A DNA stretch of 64,000 nucleotides from Prostheceraeus crozeri. Taxonomy: Eukaryota; Platyhelminthes; Polycladida; Euryleptidae. Within the stretch, counting starts at the first letter, position 1. Every line of letters begins with the position of its first letter. Position numbers and translations under genes: made by a program. Positions 1 to 11,689 of this stretch are shown piece by piece. Under the pieces are notes generated by a model. The model worked only from the letters and a program-made list of their open reading frames with translations. It had not been told where the DNA came from and searched no databases. The DNA lies in assembly GCA_907163375.1 (NCBI GenBank), contig CAJQUW010006804.1, positions 310,001 through 374,000 of the forward strand, given 5' to 3'.

Positions 1-3000
1 CTAGTTGTCTGTTCTGCGTAGTTACTTTTGGTTCTACATTGTCAATGGGCTGTACAATAGGTCTGTCATTTTGGCTATGCACAGCTTCCAGTATGTTATA
101 TGCAGCGAAACCTCTACCTTTCGTGGTTTGTGATACTAACTTTCGTTGCCAATGATTCGTGGCGAAATTTTTGATCACATATCACAGTATTACTGCGTAC
201 TTAATCCATGGGAAATGGATTATTATAACAGTCTCAGAGAATTTAGCCATTTACGAGCGAGATTTCTCGGCAGACTTAACCATCACGTTTTTTCCTATAC
301 AAGGAGATGTCAGTACGACTGGCAGGTTTTTCAACAGCAATGGATGAAGAAGTAACCTGGATATGTTGACTGATCCTGGCTTACCCTGAGTCCAGTCATT
401 GAGAATTATTGGAAAGTGCCTGCCAGTTTGTAATGATGAAATTGTTAAAATCGAGCAGAACTTAAAGTAGGCCTACTCAAGTACATTAAAGACATTCTTC
501 TCATATGTATGTATGTCCAGTCTAGGTGAAGTGATAATCTGTTTCTCCTTCAAAATCTAACAAGAAGAAATGTATCAAAATTTTATAAATGCTTGTCTCT
601 ATGACATAGAAGACAAAATTGTCTGCATGAGTTAGCAGCTAAAATGATTCTGTCTTACGATCATTTGTTATATAGTTCATCACAGCTAATGGACATTGAA
701 CTAAAGAATCAGGATTTTCCAAAATGTCACATAACTTTTGACATTGTCAAGGTCTAATTTCGAAATTGATAGATAAAAATTCTCTTAGTGAATGTTATTT
801 CTCACTAAAACGCCTCACCAGATACGAGCAGATAAACCACGTATAATCTGAAATGTGACAGAAATATTATACCGTCAAATACTTTTATTGCCTGCTAACA
901 ACACATTTCTTAAAGCAACATGATCAAAGTGAATCACACAGACATGTGTATGAGTTTTTTAATTAACTTCACCTTTTCAACTCTTAGTAGCACATGTAAT
1001 GGAATGAGATCCTAGAGAACCATTTGTTATATTCACTGGAAGTATTCAATGTTTTCTCCATAGACAATGGACCCTTTCCTTCCCGATTCTGTCGAAGATC
1101 TGAATACTTTTAAATTGTGTTTTATGCATGTTGTGCATATACTTTTGCTCCCCGAAGATTTTAGAAATTAATGAACATCTGTTGACTTACACTTATACAG
1201 AAGACAACATGCACTACATATTGTATTAATGTGACAATGGCAACCGTCTTCTTCAAGATAAATTGTGAAGTCGGATGATGTCTTGACAACCACATTTTAA
1301 AATTATCATGTACCTGGTTTGGATATTTTGAAGTTTTTAATTCTTTTCAGGAACATCCACTGAAATGAGAATATCAGTGGCCCAACTTTGAAGTAATATG
1401 ACAACATACATATCCACAGTGAGTGTTCACAGAGAAGCGGACACACCAATATCTTCCATAATGATCGTTGAGTACAAAAATCAGAGAATCGAACATTAGA
1501 AATATAGCAGGAGTATGTTTAATGTGTATCGATTGTCAATGCTACCCAGCATCTGTAAATTGACAACCTTTAAATGACAGATCCAGTCAACTGTCTTGAA
1601 GTGAGCGACTGTTGAATATTGCAAAAGGTAGGTGACCCAATTAGCACTTGTTTTGCCATGATATTTTGCGGACGTTGTTTACCATGACTGTCAACTTGTC
1701 AACTTTATGATGTGACAAAGTATGATACTTAATAATTAGACACTGACATCTTAGGTTAATATTTTGATCGATTTAGGTATTTTTTAGATGAATAATTTTG
1801 CAGATTTAGGTTGTTAATTTAGGTGAATTAAATATTTTTTAAAGTAGCTAAATTCATCTAGAGCAATTGTATCCTTTGTTCTATTTTTTGTTTCTTTACT
1901 TTTCGTTGTCTAATTTGCAAACAGATACATTGCAATTTAAGTAAAGTTGATGAGAGATGACAACAAGAAGTGATCAGTTGTTAACTCAAATGTGATTCGG
2001 AGCAATTTTGCTTCAAACTAAATAACAATAGAGCAAATTAGACAACAATGGCTGTGCACATTTCGTGAATGGATCAGCTTACTTCAAATGTCATTGATGC
2101 ATTATATGCTTAATATATATTCATACTTAATTATATTCATACAGTTATACAAGATGCGTGTTTATTATTCAATGTGAGTCGTCTTTTTTGCGGTCATAAT
2201 ACTAATTCGTCACGACGATTTTCTCGATGTGTTCCTCAGTCTGTATTTGCCGTATCAAGATGGTCCGTTAATCGTAACCGATCTCTCAACGTCTGCACTA
2301 TCCAATGAAGAGAATTTTGACGCAGTAACATCAGATCAGAAGGTGTCTGAAGAAAATCCTTCGGGTGCATCCATCCTTTTACTCATCATAGTATCTGATA
2401 AAGTTCAGATAACACTTGATTTTTTGAGATTGCATGCACGCCTCAATATAACAATAGCAACGTTTAATCGAAAAGAAAACAATGTCGGTGCTTTGAAAAA
2501 ATAACTGGAATTTGGGTAGAAAATATATCTCAGGTGATTCAGCTAGATTTTCGCTGTATATTAATAATGTTATATTGAAATATTGAGCTATTAAACATAC
2601 TTATAGGTCATCGAAAAACACCTAATTTGATGAAAAGGAAGCTAAAATCAGGTGATCTATTGAAATTAGGTAAATACATTAGAACTGCCAAAGACATCAG
2701 AACGAAGAAGCAATCGGAAAGATAATAGCATCGTGATCAACACTCATAGGTCTGTAATCTTGGATATATTTTGTTTATCTATAAGAGGAATCTAAATCTA
2801 GAAACCGTGGCGGCAACTGTGCTTCGCCAACAGGAATCTGACAAATAACTTCAACTTAGATTTAGCGAACCTTTAAAGATTACTTAGCACTTGGACCTGA
2901 ACCGCTCAGGACTCTCAAGTCACAATATAAACCCAAAACTAATGACTAAAAGCAAATTAAGAGAAGGTAAGATCAGTTTTTTATTAGAATTACATGAATT

Positions 3001-6000
3001 TCTCATTACTCGGTTATGAAACCGATATGACGACCGCTTACCTTGACAGTCTGTAGCTCTCGTGAAACTTTGTGAACAATGCTCATGCAAGTTCGGACCC
3101 GAAGGGAAGACACTTACCGAGTTCACAACTTTAGACAGTGTCAAATATACCAAGTGTAAAGTCTGTGTCGTAGGTTAGAATTGGATCGTCTCTAAATAGT
3201 GTTATTTTCACTGCTCGCTTAAGTCATAGGAATGTATCTTCTCGATAATACGCAACACCTTTCCGTTTCCTGACGTGGGATTGTCTGTCGTAAATTACAT
3301 TCTTGCCATTTTCCGTGGGTCCATGGCTTGATCTCGCGGAATCCATTATTTCCATTAAATGATCTGACAGGCATCGCTCTTGATTTATTTCCGTTTCCAC
3401 GCAATTCCATTGTTAATGATAAAATGTGTCGTAATACCATTCGAATTACCCAACGGTGTTGTTGCATTTTTATTTCCTCTGTGAGACTTCGAACTCGCAA
3501 CGCCCTTCGACCAAATGAATGCTAAGTTGAAGTTTAATTATACGTTCGAATGATTCTCATGGTCCACCCTTAAATTACTAGATAGTTTAAACCTCTAATT
3601 TGCAATTTAAACTATGAGAGTTATTTAGTTTGTAGAATATATTTTCATTTATTTTAACTTATAATACTATCATATCATATTCATGATTTATGTATTTTAC
3701 ATTCGGTGCAAGGGGAACTTAAATTTTTTTACTAATTTCCTATCATATATTTCTCATTTTTAATTTACCGTCTAATTATACTTTTCACATATAAATGATC
3801 TGCTCTATGTTACAGGTCTATATCTTAGCGAGAAATCATTTAGGTAGTCAGTCCAGAATATCTTAAAGCCGATCGCAGACGAGAGGTTCGGAACGCACTT
3901 TATAATAATACTTGGAACTCAATTCGTGATTTCTTCTGAATTACAGGTAAGACGAACTCGAACTCCTTTTGCTGTTTACTTTAGCTACTATGCAATGATA
4001 GATAACACACACAATATTTCTGTTGCTTCCGGACCTCTCGTTTAGTGAAATAACGATATAAGAAGTGCTAGATTGATTAAGAAAATATCTTAATAAATGG
4101 GAAAAATAAACACCATATAAGATTATCTTTAATATTACATAGCTGATTTCTACCTGCCGTACTATTCAATTAATATGTCGTCACTTTCATATTTTATGAT
4201 GAATGAGAATGTGCATTTGTAGGTCCTCTCCTTCAAGCGTCAATCTGTTTTTCATCAAACATCTTATTTCTTCATCTCATTTTGGCGAATTCTAAAAATT
4301 TAACCTTGAATGCTTGATTACAGAATGCTATCAACGTGTTTTCTGTATCAGAAAATAAGTGTTTTTGACTTTTGACTTTGCTAACGAAGCCAAGATTCGA
4401 AGCTTTTAGACTAATATTGAAAAAACGTCATCATTTCAAAAATAACTGCACATTTTAGAAATTTGAATTTTATCTCTCAAATGGCAGCGACTCTTTCATC
4501 GCAGCGACTCATCTTACAGGCAGGCATACATCCTACATGTTCATGCGTGTATAACTTAAGTAGTGTGTTTTCGCTAATAAACGTCCACTCTCAAGTAAAC
4601 ACAGCTCTCTAATTTAAGCTTCATGAAAATGGCCACAATGCCAAAAAAGCCTGTAAGCCCCTTTCCTAATAAGCACAACTTTTCAATGCAATCCCCTGCC
4701 ATGTAAATAGGTCAAGAAATATGACCATGGATTCATAATAACGAGAGTGTGTTGTTGAATTACAGGTACAATAACATTGCAAAATATCTTTCCAAAAAAA
4801 TAATCGCGTTGTTTACCGTGAAAGCTTTTATTCAATAATCATTTCCTTTAGTAAATGTATTGGTTATGGAATAACAGAAGAATGAAAAATTCTTCAGGCA
4901 TTTGAAAGATTAGTTTATTATACTTCTTTCAAAAGTTATCATGATTCAAAAGTTAGGTGGAAAAAGTGCCAATCATAGTGGCGCAAGTGTAAAAGCCCAC
5001 CACTATGGAAAGATCACAGAGTTTCTTACTTTCCTCGTTTTATTTAGCGCAGTTGCTTCAACCAGAGTATCAAAAATAGAATTGTTTCATCAATTCTATA
5101 AAATTGAACTTTGTGTTGCAACAATTTTAAAATAATGTTATAAAAAATATAAGTATAAACACAAAATTCCACATCATCCTGGGTCTGATCAATACATGTG
5201 TACATAATAAGGCCCATATTCATATTCTAGGATGAATTCAAGACTCAGAAGCTGCATATCAGATTATAGATGTCAATACCAATCCAAATACAGGTGCCAT
5301 AGATGGTGTGACAACAGCTTAAGAAACCATTATTTTGAAATGCTTTAACCCACCCCTTGGAGAATTTTTTAATATCTTTTGAACCAAACAAGCTATGACC
5401 ACCAGATTTGTAGTAGCTTTCTTTCTGCTTATTATGCAACTTTTGACAGAAGGAAAATAAATTTGGCACAATACTTTTGGCGTGGGAGCTATTTTAAAAT
5501 TTGAATGTTTGGATTATTTTGACTGATTTCGGTATATATTCACTTCTAATGCATATTGTGGTATCAATTCTTGATGAAATAAGTTGAGATTTCATAGAGG
5601 ATTTTTACAGAGAGGATCAGTACAGAGATATTCACAAATGCAAAATCTTTAAATTTGAAATTATCTGCTTGTTGTGTATGCATATTTGAAATTTGAAATT
5701 CAAATTTCAAATATGATTTTTTATCATTTTTGTTCTCTTTAGCTCTGCATCTAATTAGCAATTAATGAAAATCTTCATAATCATATTTCTTTTAGCCTCA
5801 GTATTTCGATAGAAGTCACCGAATTTGGTTGTTCCTTCATCTGCAGAAGCCAAATATTAAAATGTGCGATTGCAGTGCGATTTTGAGCTAAATTAAAGCT
5901 TTGAATCTTTGACTAATCAAAGGTCTAAACCCATGACCTCATCTAATACAATGATGTAATCTCAGAGCGATAAATAATCATCGTTTTATTAAACACCTTA

Positions 6001-8290
6001 CCCAGATCTTTCGATTAGAGTATGTTTTATTAGTTATGTTGTCATTTTTAATTTCAAATAGTGATCTAATGGGAATTTGTTAAAAATTGGCGGTTTTTGA
6101 CCTTTGACCTTCATCTCAGCCCAGGGATGACCTTAGAAATAAAACTGATGCTGTTTTTCTGAATCCCTTTCAATGCCTATTTGATTGATGTGTGGTTTAG
6201 TAAAGTTGATGCATTAATTTGGGAGATCAACAAGGGGGCCGAAATTCGACGCCCCCCCCCCAGGGGACGCGTTCGGAAAAATAGCTCAGTGGGGTGGGGG
6301 TCAAAGCAAAGTAATATCATTATCTCTTGCTTTTGGACCCTTTATTTTTCGAGATGCATTTCAATTCTAGGTAACTCAATCAATTACTGCATCTTAATTC
6401 AAAAAGTAATTTGATATATTTAATTTCTTATAAATAAATGTAGAATAATTTCTTATCGATGCATGTATTCAACTGAAACATGAACATTCAAATAATTGAA
6501 AAAGTCTTTCGACAATTTTAAAATTTATATGAGACTTTTAAATTATTGTGGCAAAAATGAAGACACTAAGTTTTCGATACCGTCGGAATTTCAAGCATTT
6601 TCATAAATCCGAAATGAATGTCACAAAGCAGTTCATATATTTACATGAGAACAAAGTAACATATCATAAGACTGCACTTTTATCTTTGTCTTAACCCAGT
6701 TATTTCGATATCATGATATTGAGTTCAGACGGTAGAAGAAGCCTTTTACTGAAATCATCTTGATAACTTCTTTGGTCATACGCTCTCAGGAATGCGGTAT
6801 TTCCCGCCATCATATTTCTTTTATCTTGAAAGGCTGTCCTTTGTTTCAATGAGCTGGATGCTTGTATGATGAATATTATTTAGACAGATGAATAAAGATA
6901 ATGCCACCAGGGTCACTAGACTCAGTATGAAGGCGACTGATAGATTATCGTGGTCATCATCGGCCGTGGGACTCAGTCTTCAAGTCTTGCAACAATTCAA
7001 CTTTCACATGAATACTGATTGGATTTTAGACAGAGTAAATCTTAGACGATTTTATGTCCTCTTAATGGCATGCATTCTTAAATCAGCCGTCTAATGATGC
7101 ATTTGTTGATAAGTGAAGAATTAAGAGTGTGCACTGTAATATATATCAGAATGTATCGGAATATGAGTACATGCAAGCGATTTCGCCCCTTGTTATCAGA
7201 TGCCACTGCAGCGTTCTCAAATAAACGGGCATTAAATGTCTAAAGTTGGTGTATTTTGCTGATACATATCCATTACATGCTATATCACATGCATATATGC
7301 ATTTCACATATTCTAGTAAGCCATATTCAACCATAAAACTAATATTCTCTTGAAACTGAAGAATTTTAGTGTTAAGTCTGTTTGAGGATGAAGTGTTGAA
7401 ACAATTGACATTAAAAACACCATTAATTTTTACTTGCAATAATTTATTAGGGTGAAATGGTTTTCGAAATAATCACCGATTTTTGAGTTAAGAAGCTATT
7501 ATGCTGCAGTAAAACAATCGCCATTCATTTGACGAAACATTGAATTATACATATTTCTGCATGCACGAAAATCGGTGAAATTCAAGCATAAGTTATAAAT
7601 AGCAAGTGCCATCAAAACGTTTTTCTAAACATATGCACCATCGGAATAGAAAAAAATCAATTCCGCAGAATATGGGATAAATTTTGCCGAGATAGCTAGA
7701 ATACACTGAAGAAATGCTTGCTTTACTGCCATGCGCAAGTTCTAAGTTTGTCGTCAAAAAAGGTGGAAACCATTAATTTCCGATAATCTAATACTCAGTA
7801 AGCTTAACCACTTAAAACTTATGAACATTAATTGCTGGAATAACCAGGTCCGGGTGCATCTAACGATTTCATGAAACAACTGACGTTGCGTAGAAGAGAG
7901 TAGAGACTGAAGATCGGTGCTTAGCCTAGGGCAAGGTAAATACGATTAGCAAAACAAATGAGACAACATTGGTCGAAGATTTTGCCGATGGCAATGAACA
8001 CTGCTGGAAATGAAATTATGGACGCTTGGGTGACTGACAGGCCGCCTCCTGTTGTGCTAGTTAAATGAGAAGTCGCGACGCAGAAGGAAAGTGGTGTGAT
8101 TTAAATTACTGATCGCATCTTATCTAGGAATTTAGAACGCTACAATGTTCAAGAGCTAGAAAGCATTAACTTTCACAAGAATAAGCGGCAAGTCAATCTA
8201 TATTCGCAAACACCGTTTATTTGACTTAAAATGGAGGAAATTCATTAGTGATAAAGTGCAAATGTACAATTCAAAACTTAGAAAATCGCA
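1..8290. other. AT-rich stretch without a recognisable gene
   Basis: I see no protein family, RNA gene or transposon with convincing ends here. Open frames are short (under about 100 codons) and have the composition expected by chance in AT-rich DNA. Small structures include a 13-bp inverted repeat at about 1908-1920 and 2034-2046 (TTGTCTAATTTGC type) and a small hairpin near 3575-3620. A C-run at 6251-6260 is only low complexity. The sequence could be intergenic or intronic. Confidence 0.5.
5682..5714. repeat. perfect short palindrome
   Basis: Two 16-bp arms around a single central base are perfect reverse complements. The arms are built from TTTGAAATTTGAA-type sequence. It could extrude as a small cruciform, or be a simple-sequence coincidence in AT-rich DNA. 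Confidence 0.6.
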
Positions 8291-8317
8291 TTTTTATAAA
8301 AGAAAAAATCATGAATA

Positions 8318-8441
8318 TCTAAAGAAAGTGACAGCGATTAAGTCAACAAAAGTCACCAACATCCTTGATCCCCGACCACACTCGCCTGACCAAGAAATCA
8401 AACCGAAGTCCGCGGTGGAGACAGAAAGCGCAGTGGCCTAG
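8318..8441 (-). mobile_element. tRNA-derived SINE, degenerate copy
   Basis: Read on the minus strand this matches the SINE copies near 25.3 and 25.5 kb: the same CCGCGGACTTCGGTT block, then GGTCAGGCGAGTG, then a tail ending in TTTCTTTAGATATTCA. The pol III B box (plus-strand complement at 8394-8404) has decayed to GGTTTGATTTC. The tRNA-like 5' part is more diverged than in the 25.3 kb copy, so this copy looks older. Its 5' side abuts the inverted-repeat locus that follows. Confidence 0.6.
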
Positions 8442-8500
8442 TTCACATCTCTCAACATCGACATAACTCCCTATTTAAATTGCAGGTACGCCCGACTAAA

Positions 8501-8622
8501 TTTCAGATTTGTAATTAGCATGTTAGTGAAATTTCGATGGACATTCACTAAATATCACTTTAAACACACTTCTGGTGAATTGCCTAAGCTGCGTGCGCCT
8601 ACAATAATTAATAAATGCAAAC
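8501..8622 (+). repeat. dispersed repeat, copy 1 (partner at 47.6 kb)
   Basis: About 100-120 bp here align with 47605-47727 in the same orientation. Shared blocks include TTAGCA, TAGTGAAAT, ATTCACTAAATA, CACTTTAAACACAC and GCCTAAG, at roughly 75-80% identity by eye. Both copies lie within 250 bp of a hammerhead-like motif, so they may belong to one element family. No coding capacity is seen. Confidence 0.6.
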
Positions 8623-8688
8623 ACAATGTACAAATGTAGATAGAATGATTAAATATTGAGCTGAATCCTCAGTTAAAAAATGGGAACA

Positions 8689-8736
8689 GACCTGAAAAGC
8701 TGCCATTTCATCCAATATCAGGAATCATCAGCAGAG
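8689..8736 (-). ncRNA. hammerhead-ribozyme-like motif, minus strand (degenerate)
   Basis: On the minus strand CTGATGA (8731-8725) is followed by a stem II candidate TTCC/GGAT with loop TGATATT, then GAAA (8709-8706). A short stem III candidate and CAGGTC (8694-8689) follow as the 3' strand of stem I. The 5' strand (CTCTG) pairs with it over only about four bases, one of them G-U. The conserved core letters are intact but helix I is weak, so activity is doubtful. A chance match is possible. Confidence 0.35.
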
Positions 8737-8837
8737 ATGTGAATCTCTCACATGTCACATCAATCAACATCAACATTACCCGGGCATGACTGTAACTTTA
8801 AATAGGGAGTTATGTCGATGTTGAGAGATGTGAACTA

Positions 8838-8886
8838 GGCCTGCTGATGATTCCTGATATTATATAAAATGGCAGCTATTCAGGTC
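8838..8886 (+). ncRNA. hammerhead-ribozyme-like motif, plus strand (core mutated)
   Basis: GGCCTG (8838-8843) pairs with CAGGTC (8881-8886) as stem I. CTGATGA is at 8844-8850. ATGG (8869-8872) pairs with CTAT (8876-8879) as a 4-bp stem III, leaving T8880 at the expected cleavage-site position. The stem II 3' strand and the GAAA box have changed to ATAT and AAAA, so this copy should be inactive. The opposite arm of the palindrome keeps GGAT and GAAA, which suggests a once complete motif. Confidence 0.35.
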
Positions 8887-9384
8887 TGCTCTCATTTTTC
8901 AACTGAGGATGCAACCCAATATTTAATTATTCTATTTACATTGCAACTACTTATCTTGATAGTTAAATAAAAGTTACTGTTTTCCATGTGAATTGAAAAA
9001 AATGACCATAGTCCGGATAACTTTATTGGCAGCTGTCTTCTAGCATGTGATCTAAACCGAAGTATAAGAATTCTACAATTACTGACCGCTATCCACAACA
9101 ATTTTAAAGTGATTATAAGCTAGCCTCTTTAAAACCGCATCTATAATAGCTGTGACACAATTATCTCACATTTATTGCATTATTATCGATGTAAATAAGA
9201 AAATATTTATAAGCTGAAATTATCGCTATCTCCAGCTGATCAACATACTGATCATAAAGTTATCAAACCTCTTGCAGCCTTGACACTTCCCCTCACAATT
9301 TTATGCTACATTATTTGAGGGACATGTGAGACAGGTTCTGATAATCGACAAGAGAAACTCTCTCAAGGATAGATACCACGAGAC

Positions 9385-9640
9385 TCAAGTTGTCACAAAA
9401 AATGTGAATGAAAAATTAAACACTTGATTTGCTTTCCCCCTCGCCCAGATCTCGGCCACAAATTGAGGTCCGATGTAGACAGCCGCCTCTCTGCCGACTA
9501 ATAAACTTGATGAGGAAAGTGTCGTTGAAATCTGGGCGGCAGGAGAAAGACAAGCGGCGTAACCAGACGGTGACATCAATCTTGGAGATCCACACCAAGC
9601 GCAGTTAATGAAATCGATTTGAAACACACCGACAGTCGCG
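9385..9640 (-). other. GC-richer patch with two overlapping open frames; possible exon
   Basis: This block is clearly richer in G+C than its surroundings. On the minus strand it has two open frames, 80 codons (9627-9385) and 60 codons (9598-9416, with WISKIDVTVWLRRLSF). I recognise neither. It might be a host exon, part of an old transposon or a conserved noncoding element. Nothing in the sequence decides between these. Confidence 0.2.
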
Positions 9641-9820
9641 CTTCCATGTCACGCTGCTTGAGTTTGAGCTGTATTATACACTTTCCTCAAATGAAGGTTA
9701 AACTTACCTTTATTTCAGTCAAATTTTATAAGTACAATCAATGCAGACATTTTCATGTGACCTTATTCTCAGGATAAAAAATGTTTTGGTAATGATTGAC
9801 CCGTGTACGACGCTCTCTGA

Positions 9821-10559
9821 TGCATCATCAAAGTCCGGCAGCCAGAACTAGTTTCTGCAGGAAACGAGGCCGAAAATGAGACTCTCGCAGAATGATATAC
9901 ACCCTATGCATACTACGAATCTGCACGTCTGCCGAGTTCTAGTGAGTTTCTCTTCTTGTCAGACAAGATAAAAAAAACATAAATCCAATAGGACTCAGAT
10001 TGCATTTTTTGGCTAAAATGAAATTTTCTATGTTTTTTCTTATCAACTCAAAGGTACTAAGTTAAGAGCCATAATTTTTGTATGAAATGTCTTCAGGGCA
10101 TTTCCTATTATGTGATATGCTATTATCATGCATCTGATCGGCAATGTATGTGAGAATGTGGTTCAATATGGATGATGGGGGCCAACATGTTGGTGTTTGC
10201 CGACATTAAGAGGTTAGCCAAATCTAAATGTGTTTAGCTTTGTTATCAGGGGTGCATGAACATGAAGGAAAATTACCTGATGACATTCCATGCCAAAAAT
10301 TATGAGTCTAGGCTTAGTACTTTTCGTTTAATCAGAGAAAACATACAAAATTTCATTTTAGCTAAAAAATGCAATCTGCGTCCTATTGGATTTATATGTG
10401 TTTTTCTTTGATATTGTCTGACAAGAAGAGGAACTCACTAGAACTCGGCAGACGCACCGATTCGTAATAGGCATAGGGTGTATATCATTCTGTGGAAGTC
10501 TCATTTTCGGCCTTGTTCCCTGCAGAAACTCGTTCTGGCTGTCGGACTATGATGATGCA
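9821..10559. mobile_element. large palindromic (foldback/MITE-like) element
   Basis: About 285 bp at each end are imperfect inverted copies of each other. They start at TGCATCATCA (9821) and end at TGATGATGCA (10559), and continue inward through GCCGAAAATGAGACT, GATATACACCCTATGC, the CTTCTTGTC block and ATAATTTTTG. About 170 bp in the middle do not pair. There is no open frame of interest. Long inverted arms without coding sequence are typical of foldback elements or non-autonomous DNA transposons. I could not define a target duplication, so the superfamily is unassigned. Confidence 0.7.
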
Positions 10560-10580
10560 AATAGAAACATTTTGAGCCAT

Positions 10581-10994
10581 TTAAATTTCCAGGAAAGAAA
10601 ATTTGGTGGATAGCAGATAGAAGGACCTTGGGATCATCAATCTCAGACCATTTTCAATCACGGAACGTCGAGATTTCATCCAGGGATCCCAGCAACTTTT
10701 AAATATATAGTGCAAGCCATAGACTCCTGGATAAAAGTGGACAGGACTGACGGCAAGAGCAATGTTCGTGTACGTTATGTCCTCCATGGGATCACAGCTG
10801 ATCACATTAGAGATATAACTGTCAATGGTATGTAGTTTTGCAGATAGATATTTGAAAGAAAGTTTTTTCAGAATTTTCTGAGCAGATTTATTTGCATAAA
10901 ATGTTGTGCTATTGAACTTTAAAATAATTATAGGAGCAAATGAAATAGAAGCTGCAGAATGTGTTATGTGGACACTTATGTGAGATAGACGCAT
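10581..10994 (-). CDS. unassigned 137-codon open frame
   Basis: This frame fills the gap between two palindromic elements. I see no known domain, signal peptide or transmembrane segment. Its length is somewhat above the local random expectation, and the part around SCDPMEDITYTNIALAV is not of especially low complexity. It could be a decayed transposase piece, a host exon or chance. No promoter or splice evidence supports expression. Confidence 0.15.
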   Translation of the reverse strand: MRLSHISVHITHSAASISFAPIIILKFNSTTFYANKSAQKILKKLSFKYLSAKLHTIDSYISNVISCDPMEDITYTNIALAVSPVHFYPGVYGLHYIFKSCWDPWMKSRRSVIENGLRLMIPRSFYLLSTKFSFLEI

Positions 10995-10997
10995 ATA

Positions 10998-11687
10998 CAG
11001 TGCGCGACAAATTAATAGAAACCCCCAATGGAATTTCCTATATTTTTACGTATAGGAAACTACATTTTACACTTTAAAACAAGCTATTATCCAGAGTAGG
11101 TTTATATTGCAATGCTCAAGGAAGATCAGCATTACTTCAGGATAAAAAAAATCATTTGAAACTGTCAATATTCAGTTTGACCTGTTCAATATTCAATATA
11201 TGATATTCAATATTTATAACCTGTTCAATACGCCTACACAGGGAAAAAATTAATCGTGGCATATTGAGTAAGTTCGTTATCGTTATTCCAAACTTCCAAA
11301 AAGTTATAAATCAGTTCTTGTTTTGATGAACATTTCTGAATTCTCAGACATTCTGATTTCCCGCTTCTCCGCATGGAAAACCAATGGACCATTGTGAAAC
11401 AACGTCTGAGGATTCTTTTTGGAAGTTTGGAATAACGACGACGAACTTACTCAAATATGCCAGAATTAAATTCTTTCCATGCGCAGGCGTATTGAACAGA
11501 TTATAAATAACAATGGTGGTCAAACTAAATATTGACATTTTCAAATTATTTTTGATGATCCAGAAGTAATACTGAGCTTTTTTGAACATCGTAATATAAA
11601 CCTACTATGATTAAGGGCTTATCTTTAATTAAAATGTAAAAATAAATGAAATTCCATTAAGGGTTTCCATTATTTTATCACGCACTG
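10998..11687. mobile_element. palindromic Tc1-type MITE
   Basis: The ends are inverted repeats: CAGTGCGCGACAAATTAATA on the left and, read inward, CAGTGCGTGATAAAATAATG on the right, each followed by GGAAACC- or GAAACCC-like sequence and AATGGAATTTC. TA flanks both sides (10996-10997 and 11688-11689), as expected for Tc1/mariner insertion. Almost the whole 690 bp is palindromic: the arms continue inward through GTTATTCCAAACTTCCAAAAAG and its inverted partner near 11415-11440. No transposase remains, so it must have moved, if it did, with enzyme supplied elsewhere. Confidence 0.85.
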
Positions 11688-11689
11688 TA

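Larger units (their letters stand above)
8430..8935. repeat. complex inverted-repeat locus with hammerhead-like cores
   Basis: Two sets of inverted arms are visible. The block at about 8436-8478 (GTTCACATCTCTCAACATCG and on) recurs inverted at about 8799-8845. The block at about 8651-8733 recurs inverted at about 8842-8925, sharing CTGATGATTCCTGATATT and CAGGTCTG. The arms are imperfect, so this is not a new duplication. It could be a foldback element or two copies of one small repeat inserted head to head. Each inner arm carries a CTGATGA core, annotated separately. Confidence 0.6.

Noticed and set aside
6251-6260. C-run and GC-rich patch as a CpG island or promoter
   Set aside because: Too short and a simple homopolymer. 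No other promoter features nearby.
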